In this document: piece by piece, positions 1 through 12,981 of the stretch
Layout of the letters: every line of letters starts with the position of its first letter
Numbering within the stretch: position 1 is the first letter of the stretch
Source: Mytilus californianus
Taxonomy: Eukaryota > Mollusca > Bivalvia > Mytilida > Mytilidae
DNA length: 64,000 nt
Direction of reading: 5' to 3'
NCBI RefSeq assembly: GCF_021869535.1
Contig: NW_026262734.1
Coordinates: 75,888,339-75,952,338 of the forward strand
Made by a program: the position numbers and the translations under genes
Notes under the pieces: model-generated
What the model was told of the DNA's origin: nothing
What the model saw: only the letters and a program-made list of their open reading frames with translations
Database searches by the model: none

Positions 1-1100
1 TAAAATTTTTTCCAAATGTTATACATATAGCTTTAAAATAAATATGTCAATTTAGGCAACATCAGTTTATCGATGTTCAAATCCATAAATAAATTAAAAC
101 AAATCAAGTTAAACAAAAAGATTGAGGGCATCACATGTACACCAAAAGAAGTGAGACCGGGTGCGCTGACAGGGTAATTCAGTTATTACGTTTCTGTTGA
201 AAACAATTTTGATGCAGTATTGCAAATTTTACATGTTTTTTGTAAAAATCGGAATTTATGTAAAGACAATACGTAAATTTACTTCGAACAACGAATTTGT
301 TTGAAAATGTCATTGTTGGTCAATTTGGTCTAAGATACACAGAATTTTCCAAAGGATTGCATTATTCGGCATCCATGACTTTCGTCATGTGATCAGAAAT
401 ATTTTAGTTAAATCCCCGTGTGACCTATCGAGATAGACTTTCACCGGGTTTGTACTTAACTGCGCAACACGACGGGTGCAACATGTGGAGCAGGATCTGC
501 TCGCCCTTCAAGGGCACCCGAGATCTCCCCCAGTTTTTGGTGGGGGTTCGCGATGCTCAGTTTTAAGTTATCAACCTTTTGTTTTGTTTTTTTCGTTTTT
601 TTAACTTTTATTTATTTTTCAATAGTCAGGATTTCACATACCCCCATACATTACCACCTGACAAAGGTATCAAGGGGTTAAATAAAAAAAATAATGCAGT
701 ATTCAATATGTATCGCTGACTAATTGGACTAATTTAACAATAATTATAGTATTTAAGGTTATATATATAAATATTTGATTAAACCCTCTCTCTGACTTTC
801 TCTCATACAATTCTAATACTTTTCACTCATCTGTTTTGCTACAATATGTATCAGGACTTACTTTTTAAAACAATTATTTCAAAGACAAGCATACAACTTT
901 GCTCATAGTCTATACATTTTTGTTTTCACTTAACTAAAAAATAGATAATATGAAACGATATTAAATAAATATTACCTGTAAAGGAGACCAAATTTTTTCA
1001 CAAACTTGGACTTTTTTTTTGCAATATGATATTCAAGAAATTGGTATTTCTTTATTCTTATTCTATTCTTTAACTCAACCATATTTGGTTTTGTTTCATT
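1..1100. other. AT-rich intergenic DNA with one dispersed-repeat fragment
   Basis: No coding signal is visible. Positions about 470-560 hold a diverged copy of a dispersed repeat (block 'tgtggagcaggatctgct' followed by 'cccccagtttttggtggggg') that recurs near 7294-7512 and, inverted, near 58924-59163. Confidence 0.6.
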
Positions 1101-1860
1101 TCATTTACATTTATATATATAATTCTTTGTAATTATGACTAACAGATAACTTTCATGTTTGCAACCAAGAAACACATTCTCCTTTTTGAGAACCAAGTTT
1201 ATAACTTTTTTTACAATATTTGAAAAAGACTGCCACAATTGAAAAGATATTGTGCATTTAAAAAACAGGCGTTCAATGGTTTCTTCGCCAAGTTTTAGGT
1301 ATTTTGCAAAAGTAAAGCAGACTAAAACATCCTTTAAGAAAGAATTTTTACATCTTTGAGAAATCTCAATCAGCTTTTCTTTCTGTAGATGTAAAACTCT
1401 TGTATCTCCATACTGTATAAGGTCTGCCAGTAGCAACTGCTGCTAGCAACCATCAGGGTTTGACGGCAGTCTTTTTATTCAGCTGATATTCAAATACTAG
1501 AATTTAAGAAATGAAAATGTACCATATTATCAGCCGTGTGAATTATTACCAATAAGCGTGTTACCCTTAATTCTGTCTTGTTTTCCATTCCATATAAAAT
1601 CATAAAATAATAAAGTGAGTTCTGTTAACCTGGAGTGTGATGACCAATTATGAAACAGCAAGTGATATAATTACTGTGATTTTCCCCAATAACGTGAGTT
1701 TACGATAGTGCCAGCCTTCCAGAATTGTAGTGACCTCTTTAATCTTATGGGCAAAATTAATTTCGGTAATACAGTTCAAATCTTATGAAAATTAAATCCC
1801 TAAAAATTAAAATTTGAAAGTGAACAATGAAATTTTTAAGTTGGGACATATTCATCGCGA
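1101..1860 (-). mobile_element. Decayed non-LTR (LINE) retrotransposon, 3' part of the reverse transcriptase ORF
   Basis: Reading the minus strand in several frames gives a broken series of blocks typical of the end of a LINE reverse transcriptase: 'LTLLGKITVI', then 'FYDFIWNGKQDRIKGNTLI', then 'IKRL', then an open stretch (1101-1436) with 'GEETIERLFFKCTISFQLW'. The last block matches the Cys/His region (zf-RVT type) found after the polymerase domain. Stops and frame changes separate the blocks, so the copy is dead. The catalytic YxDD region is not present. The clade is not certain; the wording of the blocks is most like L1/Tx1-type elements. Confidence 0.75.
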
Positions 1861-2784
1861 TTTCATTTTCTGCTAGTGTACACATTTCTATAAAAAAAAA
1901 TCGTTGTTCCATCAGAATGTTTAATTGCTCTGATATATGTTGACCTTTTTCAGCTCTTAGTTTCGTTTAAAAAAAAATAATTTGAAAACTTTTATGCGAC
2001 TGTCATACAAGTGGTGGCTTAGCTAGCTAAAAAAAAAACAGGTTTAATCCACCAGTTTCTACATAAGGAAATGCCTGCACCAAGTTATGGAATATGACAT
2101 GCAGTTGTTTTCCTTTCGTTTGGTGTGTTTGAGCTTTTGATATTGTCATTTGATAAGGGACTTTCCGATTTTAATTTTCCTTGGAGTTCGGTATTTTTGT
2201 TATTTCTTATGCCAGTTAGCACATGATCTAAGCAGCAATGCCTTTAACCTTTTCTTTTCGACAATTTTACTAGTTCAATTTTTTTTTCCTCAAATAAATA
2301 TTTTTGAACCTCATCATTTGAAGAATGATTCATAATACTTTCTAAATATGAAATATCATTTTCCTCCTTGGATTTATTTATGCTGTAATTTATGGACAAA
2401 GATCTAATCTTCAATTTCGACATTTCAAAAAATGTTTGATCAACAACTCCTTGGAAAAAAAGATCTTCAATATCACCTGGTAGATGATATCCTTAATGTA
2501 TGTTTAACCCTTTATATATAATCTGCATCTCCAATTTGAGTTCTGCTCTGTGTTGTATAGTTTACTTCAATTAACCAAAGTATCCTATTTATTTTGCACT
2601 CCACGGAAAAAATGCTGCACTTCAAATAGTCATAGTACTTTTATGTGAACTATGTTCTTCTATGTGAACTTTTCAGTAATCATAATTTTAAAAAAAACGT
2701 ACTGAAGAAAGTTTATAACGTTAATGTAGAAAACAGAAAGTCTTCCTCAAACTTAAAAAAAAAACACACTAAATATATATACAT
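1861..2784. other. AT-rich intergenic DNA, no feature seen
   Basis: Poly-A and poly-T runs and short chance open frames only. I see no splice-flanked exon or repeat unit. Confidence 0.5.
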
Positions 2785-2790
2785 TTTATT
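2785..2790 (-). promoter_or_regulatory. Poly(A) signal AATAAA of the NHL gene
   Basis: The minus strand reads CTAATAAAATG about 41 nt past the stop codon of the NHL-repeat exon. Spacing and hexamer fit a real 3' end with a very short 3' UTR. Confidence 0.65.
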
Positions 2791-2830
2791 AGATTTATAG
2801 GCCTTACCACCCACAGACATGCTTCTAAAA

Positions 2831-3690
2831 TTACACTTTAAATTCAAAAACGGCTCGTCCTTCGTCAATAGCCACTAACAGTTTTCGTTGGTGACATTCA
2901 AAATGCAAAAACGATGGTCTCTGGATGCCTTCATCCTTTGTTATCAAGATTTTGAATAATCTGCCATCCATTGTGAGTTTGTGAATGTTGTTCGACTTGT
3001 ACCCTGCTACATAAATGTAACCTTTTGTGTCTACAGCGATGCCTCGTGGCCAGCTGAGTTTATCATGTTTGTAAACAAATACGTCTTGTCCATTGTGGGA
3101 TAAGCAATGAAGGCTGTAATAGTCAGTGTAATAAATTCTATTATCGTCGACAAATATGTTAAAAATTCCTTCCCCTTCCAGTTTTAAGGGCTTATCTTTT
3201 TTGGTCTCCATATCGATTCGATGTAGAATTTTACCACACGTCGCAAAGCATGTGTTACCCAAGCACCAAATACCATAGCACGATTTAGGGACATCGATTT
3301 CACTTATTAAGTTCAGAGCATTTAAATCAATAACATGCAACTTCTGCAAGTCATTAAAAGACACAACCGCACAATCTTCCCCATACAACGACACGTCCCA
3401 AGGATGACCTAGAAGTTTAAGAGTTCTTTTTACTTCACCATTCTCACAGTGTATTGTTAAGAGTTGTTCATTAAAGTTCACTAATACTAGGTCTTCATTA
3501 GGTAAGATTCGCCCACCCGTTACTCCAGGAACAAATTCACTATCTATCAGAAATTTGTACCGGGACATGCCATTCATATGTTTATACGTTGCTTTTCCGA
3601 CCCTGCCTTGCTGTTTCAGTTTGCATGGACACACCCAGTCATCCTCTATATCAAGAAAATTAGTTCTAGGAGAAAACATGGTTGCTGCTT
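2831..3690 (-). CDS. NHL-repeat beta-propeller exon of a TRIM-like protein (last exon)
   Basis: This open exon of about 286 codons encodes a series of beta-propeller blades. The clearest one is near the C-terminus ('PRGIAVDTKGYIYVAG', then 'NNIHKLTMDGR'), the signature of NHL repeats as in TRIM2/3/32/71 and in the expanded bivalve TRIM-like families. No RING, B-box or coiled coil is encoded here. The exon starts after a good acceptor (TTTTTGCTTTCAG, ending at 3691), entering with one base of a split codon. An in-frame ATG at 3677-3679 in fair context (AACCATGT) could serve as start if the exon stands alone. The stop at 2831-2833 is followed by AATAAA. NHL propellers bind RNA or protein; the specific partner cannot be told. 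No 5' exon with a B-box was found between here and the Srrm234 gene upstream on the same strand, so the gene is either NHL-only or broken. Confidence 0.75.
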
Positions 3691-3719
3691 CTGAAAGCAA
3701 AAACATCTAAATGAAGAAG

Positions 3720-5985
3720 AATAACTATGTATTCGTTATCATTAATGATTTGCAAGCTTGTCATCAAATAAACTATGAGAAATGTGGATTTACCTTTTTC
3801 TGGTAATTTATTACTAGTATTACTTCATGTTTTGATGAAACTGTCTTTGTTTTCAAAAAGGAAATTATCACATATCTAACGATGTGTTGCTATGTAAGCT
3901 AATGACCTACCTCCCTGTGACAAGCACGGGCTAAGATGGTTTCTGTTTTTCGGGTCTTTTTAGGTTTGTACTGACCTCAAAATTTGAACATCCTTGACTT
4001 TCAAACTTTTGGCTATGATATTGTCAATGGAGTTTAACCATAAAAGCGTTTGTAACGCAACGGTATGATGATTTTGATAGAAATTAAGGCACTACAATTC
4101 TCGTGTATAATCTAGTATGGAGATTATTATCGACAATTCAACCGAACACCTTTTTGACAGAATTGTTTATTGATTGGTGCTTGCTTAACGTCCAATAGTA
4201 CTTTTTGTATAAAAAAAATAGGACAGAAATAAAATAGAATTAACTATTGTGTCTAACCATTGATATAACGAGTTTGATGAATTGTGTTACATACATGTAT
4301 ATGATAACACATTCTGAACAAAATAAGTGATTCGTAAAGTAGTCAATGAACTTGTTCAGATTTGTTAAAAAAAAACATACTAAATCTACAATAATATAGT
4401 TCCTTTTGTACCCAAAGTGGCTTGATAAACATAAAATGCATATTTTTTTGCTGTTAAAAAGGACCCGAATCTTAGTGTCTGAGATCTGAACTCATACATA
4501 AAACATTAAGTTCATATAAATCAGCGAAGCATAAAATGTAGGTCAAAGCGATTAAATATTTGTGGGATGCAGCTTCGCTGATTTATAAGAAGTTTTTTTT
4601 AGATGTATCCTTACAACATGTTATAAGATAGTAAGTCACAATTAGTATCTGAGATCTGAATTCTGACGTTCAGTTTCATATAAGTCATCAAAATGTGAAA
4701 AGTATTTTTGGTCGACCTTTTTATGGAATTCTTGGTGCAAGTTATATTATTGCAGGTCGCTATAAGAAACTCTGTCATGACTGATTTAGTATCAGTGATA
4801 TCGAGGTGTAACAAATCTAGTCACTAAATTGTGAAATAAGGGTAATGGATCATGATGCATGTGGCCCTCACTGTCTGATGGCCCACACTCAGTCTCTCAA
4901 TGACGCGTATACACGCCTTTTAATAATGTTGTATATCTCCTTTAGTTTTTTTGGAAGTGGTTGCGGAGCACAGAACGAAGCGAACGCCAACTTTGATACA
5001 TTCGACGAGCATATCTGAATTGACCTTCTTAAGAAACCGTCAAAGACAAAATGAGATACTGTCAAATCAATTTTTGTACCATGATTCGTATTTAGAATAT
5101 TGCGTCATAGAAATGTAACTGTTTTTAGCGCAGCTTTCATTTTCAGAATAACAAAATTACTTTACAAAATTCGTATAAGCACTGGACGTTTCTTAATCTT
5201 GATGGACTGCATACACATATATTAAGAATGATATATATTTGGAAATGCGTTAAGGTGATCTCAATACTTAAAAAAAGGTATTTTACGCAAGTATAGAGAA
5301 ATGTCTTTATCATAGGCAAATTGTATGTAATGATTTTTTTTAGTTAAATAATTCGCCTACCTTCTGTTTAGGACAAAATACTTAACATCTCATTTCAAAA
5401 TTAATGCGTGTACTTTTCATCAAAAATAATATCAAACAATATATATAATTACGGATGCGTAAATGGTTAAAATATGACATTGAAGATAGAATGGAGATAG
5501 TATCCCCAATCATATTGTTATGAAAGATGTTATCACTAACTCTGTAACTTTAACAAGTCATTAAGCTTTTGTATTTATTCAGCCTTGTGATTACCCGTTT
5601 TTAAAGTGTTAACAAATTTATCAATTTTAATTATCAAATAGTACGTTATTTTAAAAGCGGGTGCTATTTTTGATAAAACAATGATCTAATGTACAATATT
5701 ACAATAAGTATGTAAACAAAATGGTTTGTAAGTCGGTTTGTGTCATGTTTTTGTTTTTGGAAGATTATGTAGCTTAATGTTGAAACTTCTGAGAATCTCG
5801 TCCATTTTGATCTATTTGTAGATCTTATTTTGCTGAACACTTAAGTTTCCGCAAAAAGTGCAAAAAAGGGTAACAAGAGTGCACACGCTTAAATGTCTAA
5901 TCTGTTTTCCACCAAATATAATGTTGAAAGTCTGTAATATGAAGGTTTAACTACAAGTATCACATACACTTAACATTATCAATGT
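3720..5985. other. Intergenic DNA, no gene recognised
   Basis: Upstream of the NHL exon I find no B-box or coiled-coil coding on the minus strand. A block with 'tctgagatctgaa' occurs twice (near 4480 and 4650), each beside 'cagcgaagc'/'agcttcgctg' text, as in a decayed repeat. The stretch 4175-4200 resembles the tail of the SINE seen at 9236. Confidence 0.4.
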
Positions 5986-5989
5986 TCTA

Positions 5990-6845
5990 TGAAAATGAAG
6001 TAACCAACAGATGAACCATGACAGACAGAAATGTACACCTTACAATCATTCCATACACCAAATTTAGTGGTCCTATCGCTAAAAGTACCTGACAACAGAT
6101 CAAACCGCAAAATCTTAACATTGACCAATGAACCATGAAAATGAGGTCAAGGTCATATGAACCCTGCCATACAGACCTTTACACCTTACAATCGTTCCAT
6201 ACACCAAATATAATTGACCTATTGCTTAAAATATCTTAGAAATAAACCAAACCATAAAAACTGAACATTGTCCAATGAACCATGAAAATGAAGGCAAGGT
6301 CAGATGAAACATGCCAGACGGAATGTACACCTTACAATAATTCCATACACCAAATGTAGTGGCCCTATTGTTTATAGTATCTGTGAAATAGACCAAACCA
6401 CGAAAACTCAACTTTTTGTCCAATGAACCATGAAATTGAAGTCGAGGACAGATGAAACCTGCCAGTCGGACATGTACACTTATAATCATTCAATACACCA
6501 AATATAGTTGACCTTAGGTTTATGAGATACGGACCCTGTAACTTTAAACTTGATCACTGATCCCTGAAATGAGGTCGAGATCAGGTGAACCCTACCTTAC
6601 AGATATGTAGACGTTGCAAGGAACCTATATACCAAATATAGTTATCCTATTACTCATAATAAGTGAGTATTTCACTTGACAAAAAAATGAATTTTTTTTT
6701 CAAGCAGTCACTTAACCATGAAAATGAGGTCAAAGACAATGGACATATGACAGACAGAAACTTCTCAACATAAGGTATGTGTATACAAGGTATGAAGCAT
6801 CCAAGTCTTTTACCTTCTGAAATATATTTAGCTTTAAACAAATAG
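5990..6845 (+). repeat. Tandem array, about 130-bp unit, core of a hairpin-tailed element
   Basis: Six to seven diverged units share 'ccatgaaaatgaggtcaagg', 'acatgtacaccttacaatca' and 'ccaaatatagttgaccta'. Chance open frames at 6226-6489 and 6650-6841 fall in this repeat and are not genes. The same unit forms a second array at 23710-24780. Confidence 0.85.
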
Positions 6846-6847
6846 TT

Positions 6848-6912
6848 TACGCCGTCGCCGCTGCTGGATTGTAATCCCTATGTCACGCATTCTGTGACTT
6901 TCGTCGCAGGTG
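6848..6912 (+). repeat. Hairpin tail of the tandem-core element
   Basis: After the array comes 'gccgtcgccgctgctgg' and then a hairpin around 'ctgtgactttcgtcgcag', ending in 'gagacaaaa'. The same type of tail closes the arrays at 24785-24845 and, decayed, 20888-20955. This suggests one mobile family with exchangeable tandem cores. Confidence 0.6.
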
Positions 6913-7293
6913 AGACAAAAATCATCATTACAGGCAAAAACTCCTTTAAAGGGTTTCGTCCTGAACATGCATGAAATGTTTGCCGCTTGACGTAAAGCAA
7001 CCAACAATCAATAAAAGATTAATTGACAGTTTCTGCCATTTTAACACACTTGTAGATCTTTTTTTGTCCCGGCCATTTTTATGGCTTAGAATATGAAAAT
7101 TATATGACATAAAATTACTTGGAAAGGAGAAGGTCCAGTAAGGGTTTATTTTGGCCTAAAATTTGAAGTACATCTGATGCATTATTTTTTACATTTTCTA
7201 AACACTGAAGTGTCTTCTTCAGTCGATTGAATTAATTTATGTATTCTAAGAGATTTGGACTGATTTGGTCATTAGAGACGCCTAAATTCAACG

Positions 7294-7512
7294 AGTGCCA
7301 CATGTGGAGCAGGATCTGCTACCCTTCCGGAGCACCTGAGATCACCCCCAGTTTTTGGTGGGGTTTGTGTTGCTTAGTCTTTAGTTTTCTATGTTGTGTC
7401 ATCTGTACTATTATTTGTCTGTTTGTCTTTTTATTTTTGGCCATGGCGTTGTCAGTTTGTTTTTCGATCTATGAGTTTGACTGTCCCTCTGGTATCTTTC
7501 GTCCCTCTTTCA
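7294..7512 (+). repeat. Dispersed bivalve repeat
   Basis: The block runs from 'tgtggagcaggatctgct' through 'gtttgtctttttatttttgg' to 'tgactgtccctctggtatct'. An inverted copy lies at 58924-59163 and a diverged partial copy at 470-560. The overlapping frames at 7239-7656 are products of this repeat. Confidence 0.8.
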
Positions 7513-7879
7513 AGCTTAAATATGAAAAATCTATCAAATATGCCACAAAACGTCACTTTCAGATGGTTTTTGTCTAAAATGGAAGTGGCCGCATTCGTGT
7601 TCAGTCTCAACCTTTATATATGTTATGTATCATCATCAAATACAACATATATTTAAATATTAAGACTGAACACAAGTGCTGCCACCTTAATTTTAGAATA
7701 AAACCGTCTAAAATTAGCACAAATGCTAAAATTGTGAAGATTTCAGAAATTTTGCATGAATGAATGATGCTAGTACCTGATACATGTGCAGTGTTATGTC
7801 AAAAACAGCCCATATGTATATAACAAAAGTATTCTTCTTTCAAATAAATAGCTAAAAGTTTACATTTTTAACAAATTTT

Positions 7880-8443
7880 TGAAATGCTATATTTTGGGGC
7901 CAAAAAGGGGTCTTACCAGACCTACTCCTTTGTAAAAAAAAATACATTTCAGGGACAATAACTCCAAAATGGATTGTCTGAATTATCTGATAATTTTATA
8001 GGAGATAACCTTGACCTGCTGATCATTTTTGCACAATGTCAGTTTTGCTATAACGTTTTTATTATTTGAGAAATAAGCCAAAAACTTGACATTTCAGGGG
8101 CAATAACTCTTCAGTGGTTTATCAGAAAATTCTATGGGAGACAGACCTGTTGATAATTTCTAACCAGTCAGTTTTGCTCTAACTGCTTCAGTTTTAGAGA
8201 TTAAGGACAAACTGCATTTTACCCCTAAGATCTCTTTCTAAGTTTAGCAACAGTAGTGACATTTGATGATTGATTAAATCCCTGGATACATCTTTTAAAC
8301 ATGAATTCCTAAGGAATATTTAAGTAAAATTTGGTAATATTTGGCCCAGTAGTTTCAGAAAGATGATTTTATTTTTTAATTTATGACGGACGCAAATTGA
8401 TGACAAAAGTTCACATGGCCTTGTAGACCAGGTGAGCTAAAAA
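7880..8443 (+). repeat. Dispersed repeat with 'gacggacgcaa...aggtgagct' end
   Basis: The 3' part reads 'ggcccagtagtttcagaaag', then 'gacggacgcaaattgatgac', then 'cttgtagaccaggtgagct'. The same end is found at 18235-18360 and 26330-26455, preceded in each by 'gggcaataactc' blocks. It is a common interspersed family, non-coding here. Confidence 0.75.
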
Positions 8444-8565
8444 GGGCATATTTTACTACAGCCTGCTTTAGACATATTAGACTAAAAATAAAAACAAGCA
8501 AAAAAGTTAAGATGATACTAAAGGGGCAATACAAAATCATAGGTCCAAAAAGTACATACAGTACC

Positions 8566-8955
8566 TTACCCAAAAGAAAAATAAAATGTTTGTGGCCATT
8601 GAAGGGTAGAAATTGCATGAATTTTGCAGGATGAGCTAAAAATAAAACATTGCATTGTAAGGCAATACTATGAATGGGAGATATCCTCCTTTACCAATAA
8701 TTGTTGATTGGTCAAAGGAAGATAACTCTATTTTCAAATATTACTTTAACAGTGACATTGTTGAAATTTTTCGAACACATCATTCACAACTTACCGCACA
8801 TACACATAATTTTGTAACTTAAATATCTTAGTAAATATTTCATTGATAAACTTCTTAAAAAATTCTTAGATAGAATGCATAGAATGTTGTGCTTAATGTA
8901 CTATGTTTTTTTTTTGCTCTCAAAAGTAGTGACAAGGTCTGGAAAATACAACTAT
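8566..8955 (+). repeat. Diverged repeat, partner of 63540-63930
   Basis: The order of blocks 'ttgaagggtagaaattgc', 'caaaggaagataactctatt', 'atttcattgataaactt', 'aaagtagtgacaaggtct' is repeated at the far right of the window in the same orientation with about 25-30 percent differences by eye. Confidence 0.6.
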
Positions 8956-9235
8956 CAAGCAAGTCCAATAAATGTTTTGATTGCATGAATGCAATCTTTA
9001 ACTCCTAACAAGTCAAAAAATATCTACACTGGAAACAAAGGACAGAAACATAGAACCCAGGTGCGTTAGAAGGATAAGGTAAAGTTCCTTCTCCACCAGT
9101 GGTACCCATAAACAGTTGGTTGTATTTGGTATGAAATGGACACAGTGAATAACAGGTACATTCTTTCCAACATATTCAGATAATTGAAAAATGGTAACTT
9201 TTTAATCAAGCACACAAACATAAAATGTTTTTGTT

Positions 9236-9482
9236 GATTGATTGATTGGTGTTTAACGCCACTTTAGGCACTTTTGGCTATTTTGTGGCGATAAGTTTTT
9301 ATTAGTGGAGGAAGCTGGAGTGACTGGCGAGAACCATCAACATTCCATAGGAAAACTGACAATCCTAGTCAAATCAGATTGGAGTCGAACACACTTGCCA
9401 TGTATGGGATTCGAACTCACAACCTCACTGCTGACAGGCTAGTTTTATAGTAGTTGCACTACTCAGACCACTCGCCTGTCTA
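9236..9482 (-). mobile_element. tRNA-derived SINE
   Basis: Read on the minus strand, the head (about 9482 to 9400) looks like a tRNA: a box-A-like GAGTGGTCTGAG near 9475 and a box-B-like GAGTTCGAATCCC near 9412. The body follows and the end is a simple tail of repeated CAAT units (attgattgattg on the plus strand). Internal promoter boxes plus a short simple tail define a SINE. Body pieces recur at 43330-43400 and as the unit of the minisatellite at 42650-43280. Confidence 0.8.
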
Positions 9483-11587
9483 GGCCCCTGAAAATCTTTG
9501 ACTTAAACATGAAACACTTTCTCAGGTTGAAGGAATGAATTCAAACTGAAGCTTGAAAAAGTGTTTACAAAATAACTGAGATAAATGACTCAACCATCTT
9601 TATTTTTTCAAAAAGAGGATCACACATATAATTTAATTGGCCCTAGTGATTAGGTAAAGAATAGCCCTTTTAAAGTATTTTTAATTAAGTACATTTCCTT
9701 GTTTCTATTGCTAGAAAGTTGATGAGCATGTATGGATTGCAATCGACATTCCACAATTGTGATATTCTTATATACCTATCAAGATTTTTTTATAACTTTT
9801 AAATGAATTGTGTGAGATTTTCTTTTAAGTACAGGTTTTGGGAACATTAGCTGTAATACTTTGAAAAGGATCACAATACATGTACATTGATATGAATTTA
9901 AGAAAACATAATTTTGAAAGTTGTTTATTCTAAAGATGATTTAAGAAAATTTAATTTTGAGCTTTAGGAATACTCATTGAAGTTCCATCAAGTACATGTA
10001 GCATCAATTAAATAAATAACAAATAAAATATCAACAACTTTTTTTATTTTTCATTTAAAACATTTTATTTTCATGCTTATAAAAATGCATGACATGTGAA
10101 ATGAAAGATGACTCTGTACATTCAATGTAGTCACATAATATTATTTGTAAATTGTAAATCAATTTTTACTGTTAAAACTATTCTTGGAATTCCCATACAA
10201 CTAAATAATAAAATTATACTAGTTAAAGTGATCTACTAGTATTATATATTCCACAACTATAGCCTTGTACATTTCTTATAAGAAACATGTGGGAGTTATC
10301 CCCCTCGGACCAAAAATAACATCATGTGATAAGAATAAAAGTCTTGAATACACCAAATTGAAAAAAATGTAATTTTTTCCCATACATATTTCATACTTTT
10401 TCAGATGTTTTCCAATTTATATAAAACTATATTGATCATGGAAGATTAAACATGTTTCTGGAATGTATTAAATAGATCTATTTTTAACATAAAAAATACA
10501 TGAGCAAGATAAAATCAACATGTAAAAATTAATATCAACAATTATGTAAAATACCCACAACATGTGCCAAAAATAAATAAAATAACAATACTATACAGGT
10601 AAAAATAACTAAGTTATAAAAGTTAGTGGAATGACTAGAAAAAAATACAAATACTGAATAGTTGATATATATAAAACACTGAATATTATTGTCAATGATA
10701 TGGAATGTACAGGATTTTTGATCAGACTACAGAATCAAGCATGGATTTCAATAAATATTTAACTTCCAAGTGCTCAATTTTTCTTTAAAAAAATCCAAAC
10801 CAGTTTAAATACAAATGTGCTGCAGTGCACTTAGGTATACTATCCTCTGACTTTAATCTGAGTTCAAGACAATAATTCGGGAGATTTATTCAACAAATCC
10901 AGACAATTGTAATAAAGTGATTTGATGAACACAGTCAAAAAATAACTCAGTATTTCAAAAATATTAGCTCAAATCAGTGGAACCTTCTAAATATGATCTG
11001 TATATTCTAACATTAATGTCTGCAAATATTCACAAATAAAAAGATTAATTCTTGTATAATAGGCTTGTAATCTACATGAAATGAAAGTGTATATGACTAA
11101 ACATGAAAAGAAGGTATACCTGTTATCAAATTCCAAGAAGGTTAATATCAGAAATATTTTGAAAATAAATCATACCATAGTTTGTACTTTGAGAATTAAA
11201 ACATTTTGAGCTATTAATAATGCATTTTGGCAAATGGAAAACATTTCTTAAAACATAACTGAAATCATATACCATTTATACTTATAGGCTTAAGTAGCAT
11301 TAGTCCAAACAAAAAGAAGAACCTTGACCATTTGATTTCCTTTCATTTAGGAAAGGATATTATTTCACTGAAATTTGAATACTTTGAAGTAGAATGGTGT
11401 GAAGGCAAGGGACAATTTTGAAATGCAGAAATGCATTGATTGTCAAAATATGAGTTTAAATCATATCATTTTTCATGAATTTTAAACAACCATTACAAAT
11501 TCAAAATGTGTAAGATCCAGTTATAAATATATGTAATTAAACTTATTAAAATTTGTTGTTTCAAATATATATCATAGAGAATGTGAG
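9483..11587. other. Srrm234: AT-rich DNA, possible long 3' UTR of Srrm234 and flank
   Basis: No coding signal. Further AATAAA hexamers on the minus strand at 10885-10890, 10064-10069 and 10043-10048 could end longer transcripts of the Srrm234 gene. Confidence 0.35.
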
Positions 11588-11593
11588 TTTATT
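11588..11593 (-). promoter_or_regulatory. Srrm234: Nearest poly(A) signal AATAAA downstream of Srrm234
   Basis: The minus strand reads CAAATAAACTC about 141 nt past the Srrm234 stop codon. It is the first canonical hexamer downstream; others lie near 10.9 and 10.05 kb. Which is used cannot be seen. Confidence 0.4.
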
Positions 11594-11733
11594 TGACCTA
11601 GAGTAGATTATTGTCTCTAAAATGACCCTTACAATTTGTACGCTATTAGAACATAAATTATTGCATAAAATCAAAGTTTAACACAGATACAAGCTGATGA
11701 AAGACAACATGATTATTTGAAGATTTCTATCAA

Positions 11734-11908
11734 TCAGTCTGATGTCCGACTCCAACTTCTTTTCCGTCGGAGTGGTACACTACGGCTGAGACTACGGTAT
11801 CGTGAACCCTTCCGTGACTTCCTGTATCTGTAATATGAGTCATCACTACTTATAGAACTGGGAGATGGAGGGCTTGGTCTATAGTATGGTACAGGACGCT
11901 TTCTGGCA
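11734..11908 (-). CDS. Srrm234: Srrm234 last exon: C-terminal half of the eMIC domain, and stop
   Basis: The exon begins after TTTATATTTTAG and encodes 'ARKRPVPYYRPSPPSPSS', then a Ser/Tyr/Arg-rich tail ending RTSD-stop. Human SRRM4 has 'ARKRPIPYYRPSPSSSG' at the same place. This is the core of the eMIC (enhancer of microexons) domain, which in SRRM3/4 recruits early spliceosome factors to very short neuronal exons. The tail after the core is shorter than in vertebrate SRRM4. The preceding exon (15938-16087) ends in AG and this exon supplies T, restoring Ser in 'RRITS-ARKRP' exactly as in SRRM4, so the junction is supported by homology. Presence of the core implies a protein competent for microexon inclusion in nuclei, probably of neurons; tissue is inference. 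Confidence 0.95.
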
Positions 11909-12981
11909 CTAAAATATAAATGTCACATGTAAAATATGCACAAAGAAATATATATAATCGTTTGTTTTAAATTCAACTTTCTATCCTTTATGTGTTAATA
12001 TTTTTAAAAATCAGTATTTAAAATTTTGTTTTGTCCCTCAGTTGAATTTACTTACTTCATATCAATAAAAAGTGTTCAGCGAATTTAATATTTTTGAGCA
12101 AATAAAATAATTCACTGCAACTATTTAAATTATTTCAACTGTCAGACAATTAACAATAAAAAAGTCTTTGTAAAAAGATGACCTAAAATTTGAAATTGAT
12201 AGATCTTGTGACAAATTTTTTTAAACATAATTTAAAATCATAGAATTTATCAAATGTGTAAATATATTGTATTGGCAGATGTATCAGCATTTCTGATAGT
12301 TAACTAAGTTTTTAACGTATTAATAAGGAATACAGAGTACTAGTAGGTGTGCATGTTTACATGTTAGTAATGAATACAGGGTTTAGTTAGGTAAATTAGT
12401 GTAGCAAAGATAGTATTGTATTAATTTGAAGCTTGGTATGTATTTATATTTTGTACAAATCTGTACCCTAATAACAATTTGTCGTTTTTTTGTTTTGCTT
12501 TGTTTAAAAGCTTCTTTCATTAAAATCTGAGAAATCCAGTTAACTTACAAACTGTTTACAATTCTTGCTGCAGAGATAATGGCAAGCACATGTTTTAAAA
12601 TCATATTTATAAGGAATATAAGATAGAAAATTATTTTTTAACTTGATTTCATGAATCAATTATTTATCTTTGATCAGTCTAAGTTTCTATGCAAGAAGAT
12701 GGTTAATACTGTCAGTAAAGCAATAAACAGTTTATAAGAACAAAACTTGGTTAGTAAGAACACTTTTTAGTCGAAAGAACCATTTCAACATTTTAAAGAA
12801 CAAGAACACAATAATAAAACATAATTATAAATGTTAACGAACATTCCAAGAAAAAACTAGAACAAATTTTAGTAAAGCTGCTTTTGTTAATATCAAACTC
12901 GCTAGCAAGCTAAGAACTTGTAAACATTCTTATACCATGTTGTGGTTTTTCATTTATCTTCCTTATTGATCATGTGATCAC

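Noticed and set aside
9400-9482. tRNA gene
   Set aside because: A- and B-box-like text is present, but no cloverleaf with acceptor stem is seen and the block continues into a SINE body and simple tail.
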